Part shown: piece after piece, positions 26,749 through 37,654 of the stretch
How the letters are laid out: each line of letters opens with the position of its first letter
How positions within the stretch are numbered: position 1 is the stretch's first letter
Made by a program: the position numbers and the translations under genes
The notes under the pieces: generated by a model
What the model saw: only the letters and a program-made list of their open reading frames with translations
Database searches by the model: none
What the model was told of the DNA's origin: nothing
NCBI GenBank assembly: GCA_963662155.1
Contig: OY759272.1
Location: forward strand, 45,240,997 to 45,304,996
DNA length: 64,000 bases
Direction of reading: 5' to 3'
DNA from: Lamellibrachia columna
Taxonomy: Eukaryota; Annelida; Polychaeta; Sabellida; Siboglinidae

Positions 26749-27165
26749 GAAGATATTGTGGTTTTTTTTGTTTCTGGTTTGCATAATTTGCTGCTACCAC
26801 TTACACAAAACTGAACCATGAAGAAATATTGGTATTTTTCAATCAATAAACACCCTGAAAGGGAGTACGCTTAGGGTTGACTGAAGCTAAGGTTACGTGC
26901 AATGGTGCAAAAATGTTGTCACTTTGTTTGGTACACGAAGGAGAAAATGTCTTTCTGTAATACTATCATTTTCACACAAAGCATATTCCTGTCAAGCAAC
27001 GTTATTATAATACGTCGTGATCCAAGTCCATCAATTGCTATTCTTGAAGGACTTAGCGTTTTCCCAGCTAAGATACTTCCCATTTAATATATTCGTATTA
27101 TCGAACGGTTATTGCCTAACTAGTAAACGTCATCAAGTCAAATACACTCAATACGAGGCTCTCTG
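26749..27165. other. No gene seen
   Basis: Between the 46-bp array and the hAT-like relic I find only short frames without recognisable motifs. Confidence 0.5.
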
Positions 27166-27378
27166 TCTCTTGTGCGGACCAAGAGGTTCGATTTGCGCTT
27201 CCACACTGAGGTCCGTTGGCCCTCGCGGGGAACGTGATGTCGCAGAAAGATGAGAACACCAAATTCGTTGACCGCGTCGACATGGAGCAGTCTCGAAAAG
27301 CTGTCATGCTTGAACAAAATCGGTTTCCACCTGAACTCAATCGCTGTGGTGAACCAGTCATGGCTGGTTCATCACAGT
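27166..27378 (+). pseudogene. Possible hAT (ZBED/GTF2IRD2-like) transposase relic
   Basis: The forward frame contains FDLRFHTEVRWPSRGNVM. This matches the remembered L-FHTEVRWLSRGKVL signature of domesticated and free hAT transposases of the ZBED5/FAM200/GTF2IRD2 type. The ~45 residues after it, up to a stop after GSSQ, do not obviously continue the family. The frame then appears to shift into IDVVDKVQASNVKEGHFNMP. If real, it is a short degraded fragment. The 12-residue signature is the only support. Confidence 0.35.
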
Positions 27379-27627
27379 GATTGATGTTGTGGACAAAGTA
27401 CAAGCAAGCAATGTCAAAGAAGGACACTTTAACATGCCGATCTCTATCAGACGACGTGCGTGAAAGACTCCACTGCACGTGATGCATTTGAAGCTCGTAC
27501 CCTGCCAAACTGTTGGTCTAAGATGAACGAATCGCATCCATATGTGGCTGAAGTGCCCATGGGGGTATTGCTGATGTTTCCATCTACACACCCTTTTGAA
27601 AATATACCATGTTAAATGCCAGGGTAT

Positions 27628-27748
27628 CCCTTATGAAAATATACCGTGGCAAATGCCATGGTATACTATGGTATTTTGAAACAGGTAAACGATGGTAAAT
27701 TCTGATATACAGTTTACCATGTAATACCATGGTATATTTTCATAAGGG
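27628..27748. mobile_element. 121-bp MITE-like element with 22-bp inverted ends
   Basis: Bases 27628-27649 (CCCTTATGAAAATATACC followed by GTGG) pair with 27727-27748 with a single mismatch. The interior also contains several CCATGGTAT/ATACCATGG palindromes. A partial copy of the left half (GAAAATATACCATG) lies just upstream at about 27599. No convincing target duplication. Confidence 0.6.
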
Positions 27749-27754
27749 AATCAA

Positions 27755-28322
<568 letters not shown>

Positions 28323-28335
28323 CATATATGCCACC

Positions 28336-28960
28336 ATGCCGCAGAGAAACGACACAGAGTTAAAAACTGACATTGCTGATATCAAGTCATCTCTGCAGTT
28401 TCTTTGTAAATCGGTGGATGAACTTAAACAGAGAAACACGACAAACGAAAATAAAATAAACGACCTTCAAAAATCGATCAAAGCAAAAGGCGAACGAATT
28501 GAACAACTGGAACACTGTGTGAACGATCTTGATTGTTACTGGCCTGAACATTCATAGCTATTCGCACACAGCCACCCGTACCAGATCTGCGAGAACATCC
28601 ACACAAATGAATGACGGAGATGACATTAGTGAGTCCTCAGCGATGAGGAAAAACTTTGTCAAATTCGCGCAAGAGAAAATGAACGTGTCACTGGCTGAGA
28701 TCGAAGTCACAGCTATACACGACCTCCCTAAACGCAAGGATGGGACGACGCCACTGATCGTACAGTTTTTGTCAACCGACAAAAAGACTGAACTAATGCG
28801 CAAGCGGAAAAATGCTGAAGGGTAGCAATGTCTACCTAAACGACCACCTCACTCAGAAGAACAACGAACTATTCGCTGAGGCCCGACGCCTCAAGAAATG
28901 TTGTAGTCAGCTGTATGTACAGAACACCAGGGTCGAACTTAGATACCTTTTGTGAAAACA
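28336..28960 (+). pseudogene. LINE ORF1 relic (coiled coil plus nucleic-acid-binding domain)
   Basis: An ATG in a good context (GCCACCATGC) opens a polar, heptad-rich segment (LKTDIADIKSSLQFL, then LKQRN and KINDLQKSI). After a frameshift near 28530 the frame continues with MRKNFVKFAQEKMNVSLAEI and GTTPLIVQFLSTDKKTELMR. It shifts again near 28815 into NVYLNDHLTQKNNELFAEAR. A coiled coil followed by an RRM-like domain and an L-E-LT--N-ELF--AR-LK tail is the usual organisation of ORF1p in LINEs. Two frameshifts make it dead. It is the 5' part of the older element that continues at 28976. Confidence 0.65.
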
Positions 28961-28975
28961 TAGAACATATTTTGA

Positions 28976-30225
28976 GTGATGTTAAATCCATTAAAACAAT
29001 ATTTGTGTGGTGATTTTAACATAGATTTGCTAAAACATGACAGTCATAATAGTACCAAACATTTCCTAGACATAATGTACAGTTTTGGTCTTTACCCATT
29101 AATTGATGAGCCTACTAGAGTCACAGATAGCTCAGCTACATTGATAGACAATATATTTACCAATGAATTGCGCCACAACCTTACTTGTGGTATCCTTTTC
29201 AATGACATTAGTGATCATTTACCAATTTTTGCACTGTGTGAGTATAATATAAAAAGAAATATTGTAAAAGAGTTTCAGCATATTAGAACGATTACTGAAG
29301 ATACATTAGCTTCATTTTCAAATTAATTGAGTCAACAATCTTGGGATAATGTTTGAAATATAAATGGTTAATGAAGCTTATGATAATTTTCTACACATAT
29401 TTATAGATATATTTAAAAACACTGTCCAGTAAAAAGAGTTTCCAGGAAAAGTTACACCAGCAACAAACCTTGGTTCACCAAAGTTTTAAAATGTGCTTGT
29501 ATGAAGAAAAATAAGTTATATAAAGCATTTATTATATCAAGATCTGCTGAAGCGGAACATAAATAAAAAACTTACAAAAAACAAACTAACATCTACATTA
29601 AGATTAACTTAAAAAAAATACTATAGCACATTGTTAGAAAAACAGAGAACAAATGTTAAAGAAACTTGGAAAATATTAAATAATGTAATTAACAAACAGT
29701 ATAATAAGCCAACATACCCAGAATATTTTGTAAAAAATAACAAGCAAATCTCAAAAAAAGGAGGATATTGCAAATGGATTTAATATTTTTTTTTACAAAT
29801 GTTGGCCCTAATTTAACTTATCAAAGAATATTTCAATACCTGAAAAAGATGTATCAATTTATGATTACTTGGAAGGCAAAGTTGATCATACTATGTTTCT
29901 AAGTCCTGTTGATGACCAAGAAATTATTAGAATGGTACAAAATTGTAAAAATAAAAAGTCAACTGATTACAGTGATATTAACATGAGCTTAATTAAAAAT
30001 GTAATTACAGAAATAGTTCAGCCATTTGGTCACATATGTAATGTATCTTTTCAAACGGGTGTATTTCCAAGCAAAATAAAATTGCCAAAGTTGTTCCACT
30101 TTTTAAGTGCGGTGAAAAGAATGTATTTACAAATTACAGGCCAATATCATTGTTACCTCAATTCTCGAAAATTCTTGAGAAATTATATAATAATAGGATG
30201 AATAAATTCCTCAAAAGTATGATAT
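28976..30225 (+). pseudogene. Older LINE ORF2 relic, first part (endonuclease end to start of RT)
   Basis: The C-terminal half of an AP-type endonuclease is readable at 28980-29320 (CGDFNIDLLKHD, PTRVTDSSATLIDNIFTNEL, NDISDHLPIF). Broken frames follow through the linker. The RT entry is at 29900-30200 (NCKNKKSTDYSDINMSLIK; after a shift, NYRPISLLPQFSKILEK). The N-terminal endonuclease half is missing. The copy stops at about 30225, mid-RT, where another LINE is inserted, and it resumes at 33678 in the same motif order. Confidence 0.8.
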
Positions 30226-32806
30226 GAGTCTATATGAATCATTATTTGTAGAAGTCGAAACAGAAAAAAACAAAATTGTTATTGGTGTTATCTATAAACC
30301 GCCTGACACATGCATAAATACATTTAATATACAATTTAATGATTTATTAGGAAGAATTTCAAATGAAAGAAAGAAATGCATATTAATGGCAGATTTTAAC
30401 ATTGACTTACTTAGGTCTGACACAAACCTCCAAACAACAGATTTTATCCATAATATGTTTGCCAATGCATTCTATCCAACGATTAGCAAACCAACAAGGG
30501 TCACTAAACAGACAGCTACACTTATAGACAATATTATAACCAACATTCATGAATATTCAATAAAATCTGGTATCCTTTATAATGACATATCAGATCACTT
30601 CCCGATATTTACCTTTTATGAATTAGGGGTAAAAAGAGAAAATGAATACAAAATTGTTTACAAACGCATGGCTAGCTCAGCAAACATAAGCAAATTAAAA
30701 ACACAATTACAAAATTCAAACTGGGAGGAGGTGTACAAGGATCAAAACCCCTGCACTTCATATGATACCTTTCTGGAAATACTAAACACACAAATGAATG
30801 AATGCTTACCGTGGAAAAAATTTAAAATGAAAACCTGCAAAAGCGAATGGCTCACGAAAGGCATATTAATATCCTGTAGGCAAAAAAATCACCTGTTCAA
30901 AATATTTAAGTGCAACCCTTCTACCAAAAATGAGATTATCTACAAAAATTATAAAAACAAACTGACTCATGTAATCAGACAGTCAAAGAAAAAATATTTT
31001 AAAGACAAATTTGAGCTATATAAAAATGATTGCAGAAAAACATGGAGCACCATAAATGAAGTTATAAAGTCCAAAGATACTAAATCTATAATAAATGATA
31101 AATTTATTACATTAGATGGTACCCACTGTACAGACAAAAGGGAAATAGTGGACCATTTCAATAATTATTTTACCAACATAGGTCATCGCCTTAATGTAAA
31201 CTTAACACAAACAGGTAATGACCCAACACAATTTATAAAAAAAAATGCATCAAGTTTTTTCTGTACACCTACATATTCTGAGGAAATGATTAACATAGTA
31301 AAAAAAGCAAATTCAAAGAAATCAAGTGGATTCGACAATGTTGATCCACACATTATTAAACAAATTATACCACAAATTGCAAATCAACTTGCACACATTT
31401 TCAATAATTCACTTATGACTGGCATTGTGCCCAGCAAACTAAAAATAGCAAAGGTTATCCCCTTGTATAAAAGTGAAAACCCTGAACTATTCTCAAATTA
31501 TAGACCTATTTCTATCCTTCCATGCCTCTCAAAAATACTGGAACGCCTAATGTACAATAGGCTTTACAATTTTTTAGCAGAACACAACATAATATCAAAA
31601 AAACAATACGGATTTAGGAAAAACTATTCTACATATATGGCACTGATTGATTTGGTTGATAAAATATCAAGTAACATGGACCATAAAAAGTATAATATAG
31701 GTGTTTTTCTTGATCTATCCAAGGCTTTCGATACAATAGATCATAACATTTTAATAAATAAACTTCAATGCTACGGTATAAGAGGTAATGCCTGCAACTG
31801 GTTTAAAAGCTATCTTAATAACAGAAGACAGTATGTGTCGTATAACAAAGCAGACTCAAAATATATGACAATTACATGTGGAGTTCCACAAGGATCTATA
31901 TTAGGCCCATTACTCTTTATTTTATATATAAATGATATTGAAAATGTATCAGATATCCTAAATCCTATACTGTTTGCAGATGACACAAGTCTCTTTCATG
32001 CTCATACGTGCTTCAACACTCTCATCGAAGAGGTAAACATAGAAATACAAAAAATCTCAACATGGTTCCATACCAACAAACTTTCTCTAAACACCAAAAA
32101 GTCAAATTTTATTATATTCACACCAAAAGGAAACAAATACAATATCAACAGTGCCTTAATACAAGTAGATGGAAACAAAATAAAGCATGTTAAATTCACC
32201 AAATTCCTAGGGATATTTATAGATGAGCACTTAAGTTGGACAACACATATTGACAACCTATCAAAACAAATAGCACGGAATGTGGGAATGCTTAACAAAT
32301 TAAAACATTTTCTCCCTATGTATATAATGAGAACTATTTATTGTTCATTGATCTTATCACATTTACAATATTGCACTCTATTGTGGGAAAAGTCATATTG
32401 TACAAACATAAACAAACTAAGAATACTACAGAAGAAAGCTATTAGGATAATCACAAATTCTCATTACATCGCACACACTGACCCTCTATTCTCAAAGTTA
32501 AAACTATTAAAATTGGATGATCTATATAAACATCAACTAGGAATTTTTATGTATAAAGCAGCAAATAACAAACTCCCAGATTCTATGTCATCAATGCTTA
32601 CGAGAATACAAAATATCCACAAACATAATCTAAGAAACCAAAATAGCTATTATATCCAAAACATAAGAACAAACAGCAGGAAATGTACAATAAACTATTC
32701 AGGACCAGTATTCTGGAATGCATTACCTAGTAAATTAAAACAGCTTGTGTCCATTAACCAATTTAAAAATAAACTGAAAGAATTGTTACTCTCTAAATAC
32801 CAATGA
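30224..32806 (+). CDS. LINE ORF2 protein, N-terminally truncated (endonuclease/reverse transcriptase)
   Basis: 860 codons open. Residues 1-140 are the C-terminal half of an exonuclease-endonuclease-phosphatase fold (MADFNIDLL, PTRVTKQTATLIDNIITN, NDISDHFPIF). The reverse transcriptase follows: NYRPISILPCLSKILERLMY, KQYGFRKNYST, FLDLSKAFDTIDHNIL, CGVPQGSILGPLLF and the catalytic FADD at residues 584-587. The C-terminal tail (FSGPVFWN-like, here YSGPVFWNALPSKLK) is typical of CR1/jockey relatives. The first endonuclease half is missing. The apparent ATG straddles the insertion junction (AT from the host LINE, G from this one), so it is not the element's real start. The lack of stops over 2.58 kb implies a fairly recent insertion, probably not autonomous. 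Confidence 0.85.
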   Translation: MSLYESLFVEVETEKNKIVIGVIYKPPDTCINTFNIQFNDLLGRISNERKKCILMADFNIDLLRSDTNLQTTDFIHNMFANAFYPTISKPTRVTKQTATLIDNIITNIHEYSIKSGILYNDISDHFPIFTFYELGVKRENEYKIVYKRMASSANISKLKTQLQNSNWEEVYKDQNPCTSYDTFLEILNTQMNECLPWKKFKMKTCKSEWLTKGILISCRQKNHLFKIFKCNPSTKNEIIYKNYKNKLTHVIRQSKKKYFKDKFELYKNDCRKTWSTINEVIKSKDTKSIINDKFITLDGTHCTDKREIVDHFNNYFTNIGHRLNVNLTQTGNDPTQFIKKNASSFFCTPTYSEEMINIVKKANSKKSSGFDNVDPHIIKQIIPQIANQLAHIFNNSLMTGIVPSKLKIAKVIPLYKSENPELFSNYRPISILPCLSKILERLMYNRLYNFLAEHNIISKKQYGFRKNYSTYMALIDLVDKISSNMDHKKYNIGVFLDLSKAFDTIDHNILINKLQCYGIRGNACNWFKSYLNNRRQYVSYNKADSKYMTITCGVPQGSILGPLLFILYINDIENVSDILNPILFADDTSLFHAHTCFNTLIEEVNIEIQKISTWFHTNKLSLNTKKSNFIIFTPKGNKYNINSALIQVDGNKIKHVKFTKFLGIFIDEHLSWTTHIDNLSKQIARNVGMLNKLKHFLPMYIMRTIYCSLILSHLQYCTLLWEKSYCTNINKLRILQKKAIRIITNSHYIAHTDPLFSKLKLLKLDDLYKHQLGIFMYKAANNKLPDSMSSMLTRIQNIHKHNLRNQNSYYIQNIRTNSRKCTINYSGPVFWNALPSKLKQLVSINQFKNKLKELLLSKYQ

Positions 32807-33677
32807 CTTTACAGTAAACACTGCAAAAAAAAACAACTTTGTATTTGTACAAAATGTACTCTATATCTACATTTATTTTCACATGGTGGAGAAGACCATG
32901 TGTTTCATGCTTATGTAATATTTAATGTAGTCAGGATCATGTATTAATGTATTCATGCTCACATTTAATGAATACATGACAGTTGTGTAGTTAGTGTATT
33001 ATTTGTTCATATAATTCAAAGTACAAATTGTATGTTGATATTTAAGCAACATTTTTGAGACTAAATTTTATATTTGTATAACATATACTTTACATCTACC
33101 ATTATTTTAACATGGCAGAAAAAACCATGTATTGATGTTCATGTAGTATTTAATGTATTGATGTTCGTGTAGTATTTAATGTATTCATGGTTCCTGCATT
33201 ACTTAATGTGTTCATGTTCACATTGTAATGTATTCATGTGCAATAATTTGTTAGGTTATTAGTGTAGTATTTGTTTATAAAATTCTAACTACAATTTGTA
33301 TGTACATATTTAAGCAATTTTTTCCTGCATTACTTAATGTGTTCATGTTCACATTGTAACGTATTCATGTGCAATAATTAGTTAGGTTATAATTACAATT
33401 TGTATGTACATATTTAAGCAATTTTTTACATTATATTGTATTTCAATTACAATAATGTTGCGTAGTATATGTTTTTGGCTTAAGCCTAAGGAAACAAAAT
33501 AATTATGTTGATTTATTTCTGGGTGGTCCTCGTCATAAGCCCCGCGGGGTTTCTAGAGGATCTCCTTGGTTGCTCTGCTATTCGTATAATCTCTGACTCA
33601 TATCATATTGTAAATATCTCAAAATGTATGTGTAGCCAAAATAAAGTTATTCATTCATTCATTCATTATTCATTCAT
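30226..33677 (+). mobile_element. Younger LINE (CR1/L2/jockey type), 5'-truncated, inserted into the older LINE
   Basis: It begins inside the endonuclease domain and carries an intact ORF2 C-terminal portion. An ~870-bp AT-rich 3' UTR with internal duplications follows (ATTACTTAATGTGTTCATG at about 33206 and 33330), then AATAAA at 33640-33645 and an (ATTC)n tail at 33649-33676. Microsatellite tails and 5' truncation are typical of CR1/L2-like target-primed insertion. The host LINE is readable on both sides (KYDI before; LSPSQYGFRS after). Only about 4 bp (ATAT) are shared at the two junctions, so any target duplication is tiny or absent. Confidence 0.85.
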
Positions 33678-33842
33678 ATACTCAGTCCAAGTCAGTATGG
33701 TTTTAGGTCTAATATGTCAACTACTAATGCTCTTTTAGAATTAGTGGAAGAAATTACAAATTCACTAGATAATAACAAGTATGCTATTGGAGTATTTGTT
33801 GACCTTAAGAACGCTTTTGATACTGTTGATCATGATGTGGTT
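33678..33842 (+). pseudogene. Older LINE ORF2 relic, second part (RT core)
   Basis: Resumes exactly where the copy ending at 30225 stopped: LSPSQYGFRSNMSTTNALLE, then YAIGVFVDLKNAFDTVDHDV. These are RT motifs that precede the FADD box. Similarity ends abruptly at about 33842, so the rest of the element has been deleted or displaced. Confidence 0.85.
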
Positions 33843-34897
33843 TGCGCAGAAACTGTTATTTATTGTGGCGAAAAATAATGTTACTTCCATCGCTATCAAC
33901 TAGATGGAAGCACCATTGAACCATACGACAATGTGATTTACATCATCTGGACGAAAGGGGGCGGTAATCCTTTACGTGACATTCACGTAGCTTAATCAAC
34001 ATGTAACCTCGTTATTGGGATTTAGTTTTGTACTATTTTCTGCTCGTTGAATGTCATTTAATGTTATTGGTCAAACATTACTTTAACAACTGTTCGTTGT
34101 GTGTTTGCTGTGTCGTTAAACGAATGTGTTATTTTACTACACTTGATTGAGATGCATCCCAAATCGGGTACGAAAATATATCCAGAGTAAATGCTGAAAT
34201 TCAGCTTCTAGAGTGTGCATGTGTTTTGGTTAGCGAGGCTAGTGTGTTAGTGTGTTGGTACACACGCGTGCTGAGGTTGTTGTTTTGACAGCAGAAATTT
34301 CTAGCCACAACTACAAGGTAAAATTTCAAGGAACGCGTCACGGTTTATCGTAGCGGCATCAAGGTGCGTATACTGATGTTTTATGTCTCAGCAACATGTT
34401 TCCGAGGCAGTATTTGTGACGGTCATGCTCAATCCGTGACAAACGAACGTTGAAGCCGAAGACTAAGCCAAAGGCCAGGGGTCAAGCTGAAATTAAGGGT
34501 GGACTTATTAATTTATGTGGCAGGTCTTCATCGTATAGCTGCTAATTAAGCTTGTAATTAAGTTATAGAACAGTGTAGGTAATTCTAAGACTCAGCGAGG
34601 TCCTGTATTTGACTGGTTTTGTATTTGGCTGGTGTTGCACAGCCACTGCGGCACTGGCGCTGCCACTGGGATCCCGGTATGCCTAGGGCTAGGCTAAATC
34701 CTAATCAGTCACGACTCACGGTTATAACAAGTTCTCAGCTATAACCGACGCCAGTGTAGGGTTAACACGAAGCGATCGTTGCCGCAACGATCAAACGCCG
34801 TCGCATGCGTCCAGATTGCAGCATGATCGTCCTGTGTACCTGTTTTCGAAAAATGGTTATATAAATAATGGGCACTTGTCTAGAATCTGGGCAAACC
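33843..34897. other. No recognisable gene
   Basis: About 1 kb of moderately GC-rich DNA between the LINE relic and the left transposon arm. No motif or long frame is identified. Confidence 0.45.
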
Positions 34898-34972
34898 TCG
34901 AGGATCAAGTCAGCTTGAAGGCGCAATGCTGGTATATACCAGAAATGCGCAATTCTCGTATACCAGAAATGC
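34898..34972 (+). repeat. Left inverted arm with iterated TATACCAGAAATGCGCAATT motif
   Basis: Contains GGTATATACCAGAAATGCGC, then AATTCTCGTATACCAGAAATG, a roughly 24-bp iteration of TATACCAGAAATGCGCAATT. A weaker inverted match (GTACATTTCTGGTATACAAG) follows at about 35011. The inner AGCACTG-type sequence diverges from the right arm after 34972. Confidence 0.75.
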
Positions 34973-35329
34973 ACTGTAAGCGCTGTCCATTTCTTGGAGG
35001 TACCAGAATTGTACATTTCTGGTATACAAGAAACGGTCATTCATTATTATGTTCTTATATAATACTGCATTTTAGGCAAACCTTAGCGGTCAGAAAACGG
35101 TCCTGATTGCATAGCATTGTGTGCGTTTGTGGGCGATGATACGTGCATTTCGGAAGGATGTTGCGATTAGCCGCGAAAAGTATGTTGAAATTTTCATAAT
35201 GGTGGTTTGATGGAATGAACGTCCTATACGACAGCAAAATTGAGGTACGAATGACATTACACAATCCCAGTGAGGGGATACTGAGGCCTAATCTGTTTTA
35301 ATTGTATCTGTATTCTGCATTGTAACATC

Positions 35330-35909
35330 TTCACAGCAGGCATGGGGCAATTAACTTGAGAAGTGTGTGTAAAATTAAGTAAAATTGGGCCTAGTATACA
35401 CAACAATGTAAATCTGCCAACAAATAAATAATCACATACAGCTGTACATAGTAAATGTTTTTATGGAAAAAAAAATTGACAAATCATACGAGAAACAGTC
35501 TACACACAAAATGTCCGACGCATTCACGAATCCACTATTTACTCAAACGACTGCACAATCTGCAGTAGGAGTAAGTCAAGTCTTTGGATGTCCTTGCTCC
35601 CTGGAATGGAATATCCAGGGAAGTGCCGTTCTAGGGTCTCCAGCTGTTGTTGCAGTTGAGGTTTAGGGTCGCGTGAGCGGATAGCATCTATCATCTGCGA
35701 TCTTCGTGCCGCAAATTGTAAAGTCATTTCATGTACGGAATAACGTGTGTCGACTTCTCGCGTCTCTTCTGCGCGCCTTTTTCTATATCCGTATTCTGTC
35801 TCAGCAGATAGACGACGTCTTTTGACTCCTCGTGGATTGCAATCATTTCCTACGTATAAAATTAATTACTGTAGCATGTTCACAGCAGGCATGGGGCAAT
35901 TAAATTGAG
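35330..35909. repeat. Duplicated 30-bp segment, copies 548 bp apart
   Basis: TTCACAGCAGGCATGGGGCA followed by ATTAA and TTGAG occurs at 35330-35361 and again at 35878-35909. They lie 3' of the last exon and inside the intron of the minus-strand gene, respectively. The flanks are only weakly similar. Confidence 0.75.
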
Positions 35910-36361
35910 GTGATGAAATTAAAATTAACTCAGAAATGTTCCAATTAAATTAACTTCACACGTTTCTCGGGTCAATTTAATTGAAATAACCTCCCAAATT
36001 AAATATAATAAAACAATACAATTTAACGTACCAGGCATGTGGGTGGCTCTGCTTCCATCGTACAGGGGTGAGTCGCTCTTCCAGACCTTGGCCGCTTCCG
36101 TTTTCGCTGCAGTCAACGACCTTATCCTTCCGCCTCGAATTCTGTCCCGTAGATCTACTACTGCATCTGCCTCTGACACCCAAACCCACGCAAGCTTCTT
36201 GTTCAGTAACCTTTCGTTATTGGAAATAACTGATGCCGCCTCGTCTGATCCGATACATCTCACTGGTCGCACAGTTTCCTCGACGGCTTGTAGTTGTTCC
36301 TCGGTCCACCCAACGAAGTAGTTATTCCGGTGACGACGGACGACGCACTCGATCTTTTCCT
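35539..36361 (-). CDS. Unrecognised two-exon protein, N-terminus not located
   Basis: Minus strand: exon A 36361-36032, intron 35850-36031 (182 bp, GTACGT...ACGTAG), exon B 35849-35539 ending in TAA. The donor leaves one base and the acceptor supplies two, so the frame is kept across the junction (MPG|NDCNPRGVKRRR). The readable protein is about 212 residues. Exon A holds WTEEQLQAVEETVRPVRCIG and a charged helical stretch. Exon B has two basic clusters that look like a nuclear localisation signal (KRRR, RKRRAEE), then a glutamine/leucine-rich probable coiled coil ending LLLLQIVQSFE. No in-frame ATG is found before a stop at about 36425, so a 5' exon is missing; the acceptor before 36361 (TTTAG) is my guess. 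I do not recognise the family. Lying between the arms and divergent from the transposase, it may be a transposon accessory gene, but it could be an independent gene. Confidence 0.55.
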
Positions 36362-36429
36362 CTAAACGTAATGTCTTCGCAAAAGGTTTGAATATAGTAT
36401 TGCACAAGGTTGGCAGTTGATGTTAAGGA

Positions 36430-37654
36430 GCTATAATAAATTGTCAATGTCATGAACCTTATATTTATTTGAAGACCCACTGTCATTAAAAATAACACCT
36501 CTAATTGATAGCAATGCAAGCCAATGAGCAGGTGTGAATAACAGACATTGCATCACATTCACTTCTAGATCAGCATCACAGCCTACAATTCTTGTAGTGA
36601 GTATCACACCTACATGTATGAACACACATGAGCAACTTATGTACCCAACACAAAGAGATGTGTGATTACACTACAAAGCACAAAACGTAAGCGTGACAGC
36701 AATTAGCGGGATGTGCCACAACTCTTGAAGACAACTCGGAGCAGCTGTATTTCATTTGTTGTAATTCGTCATAATTTCCATACCAAGATATTTTGTTTAC
36801 AACAGTCACGGAATGCGATCAAAACTAACAGAAAGGTGAGTGTTTCCCATCTACGTTTTGACGTTGTTAAGTTTGAACATAATTACATAACACATGCACA
36901 TGGTCTCTCTGTTTCACTTCAATTAATTTGAACCAAGCCTACCTTGTATCCACAACTACTAGTAAATTTTAATGAAAACTTACTTTTATTATGTTAGTAG
37001 TAGTAGTATTAGCAAGATATGAAAATATCAATACATGAACTTGCATATATTTTTTAATACGACAGTATGGGATTGATTTTCAAAATAAGTTAACGGCTTC
37101 AGAAATACATGCCGAAATAAACAATGCAAGCCAATTACTCTGTTGTATTGTGTTTGATTTGTGCTCACCGATGCCATGCTGATCCATTCACACCCATTCA
37201 GATAAGTGTAATCATGGAATTCCGTTTTCTCACCTGCAAAGGTCTTTCTTTTATGTGCTTTAAGCTGACAGTTTGTGCTACGTATTCATAACAGATGTTT
37301 CTTTTCCGACCGAAGCATTTTCAAAGAGTAATTAGTTTCTTTCATTTGTGCTCTATACGTCATTCTTTCATGTACGTTTCAAACTTCTTTTCTTCAAATG
37401 CATTGATTTCGTGCTTTGGACATTAGCTGGGGTGTGAAGTCTAGCCATTACAGATCAGGCCAACATCAGGAGTTTGAAAGGGGGAAATCCTATGAATAAG
37501 AGGTGTGACGTTAAAGCTATAAGCGTGAATGCCCTTGAACTGTTAGATGAGCTTTTCCTTAAGCAGGTACTTACCGAATGTGTGATGATGCGTCTGCGCC
37601 ACACGGCAATGGTATCAAGGCACTGTGAGCTATGGCAAACCATTTACTTTCACG
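36430..37654. other. AT-rich spacer upstream of the transposase; candidate 5' splice sites
   Basis: No coding frame trusted. On the plus strand, AACAGAAAG before GTGAGTGT (donor at 36836) and a pyrimidine-rich acceptor TTTTCCTTAAGCAG ending at 37566 could define a 5' UTR intron for the transposase transcript. This is conjecture from splice-like sequence only. Confidence 0.25.

Noticed and set aside
27116..27591. Minus-strand ORFs of 77-130 codons
   Set aside because: Antisense shadows of the possible hAT-like relic with no recognisable motif or splice context.
37625..37654. N-terminal extension of the transposase by ten codons
   Set aside because: It depends on a GTG start; the first ATG at 37655 gives a normal-length Merlin protein.
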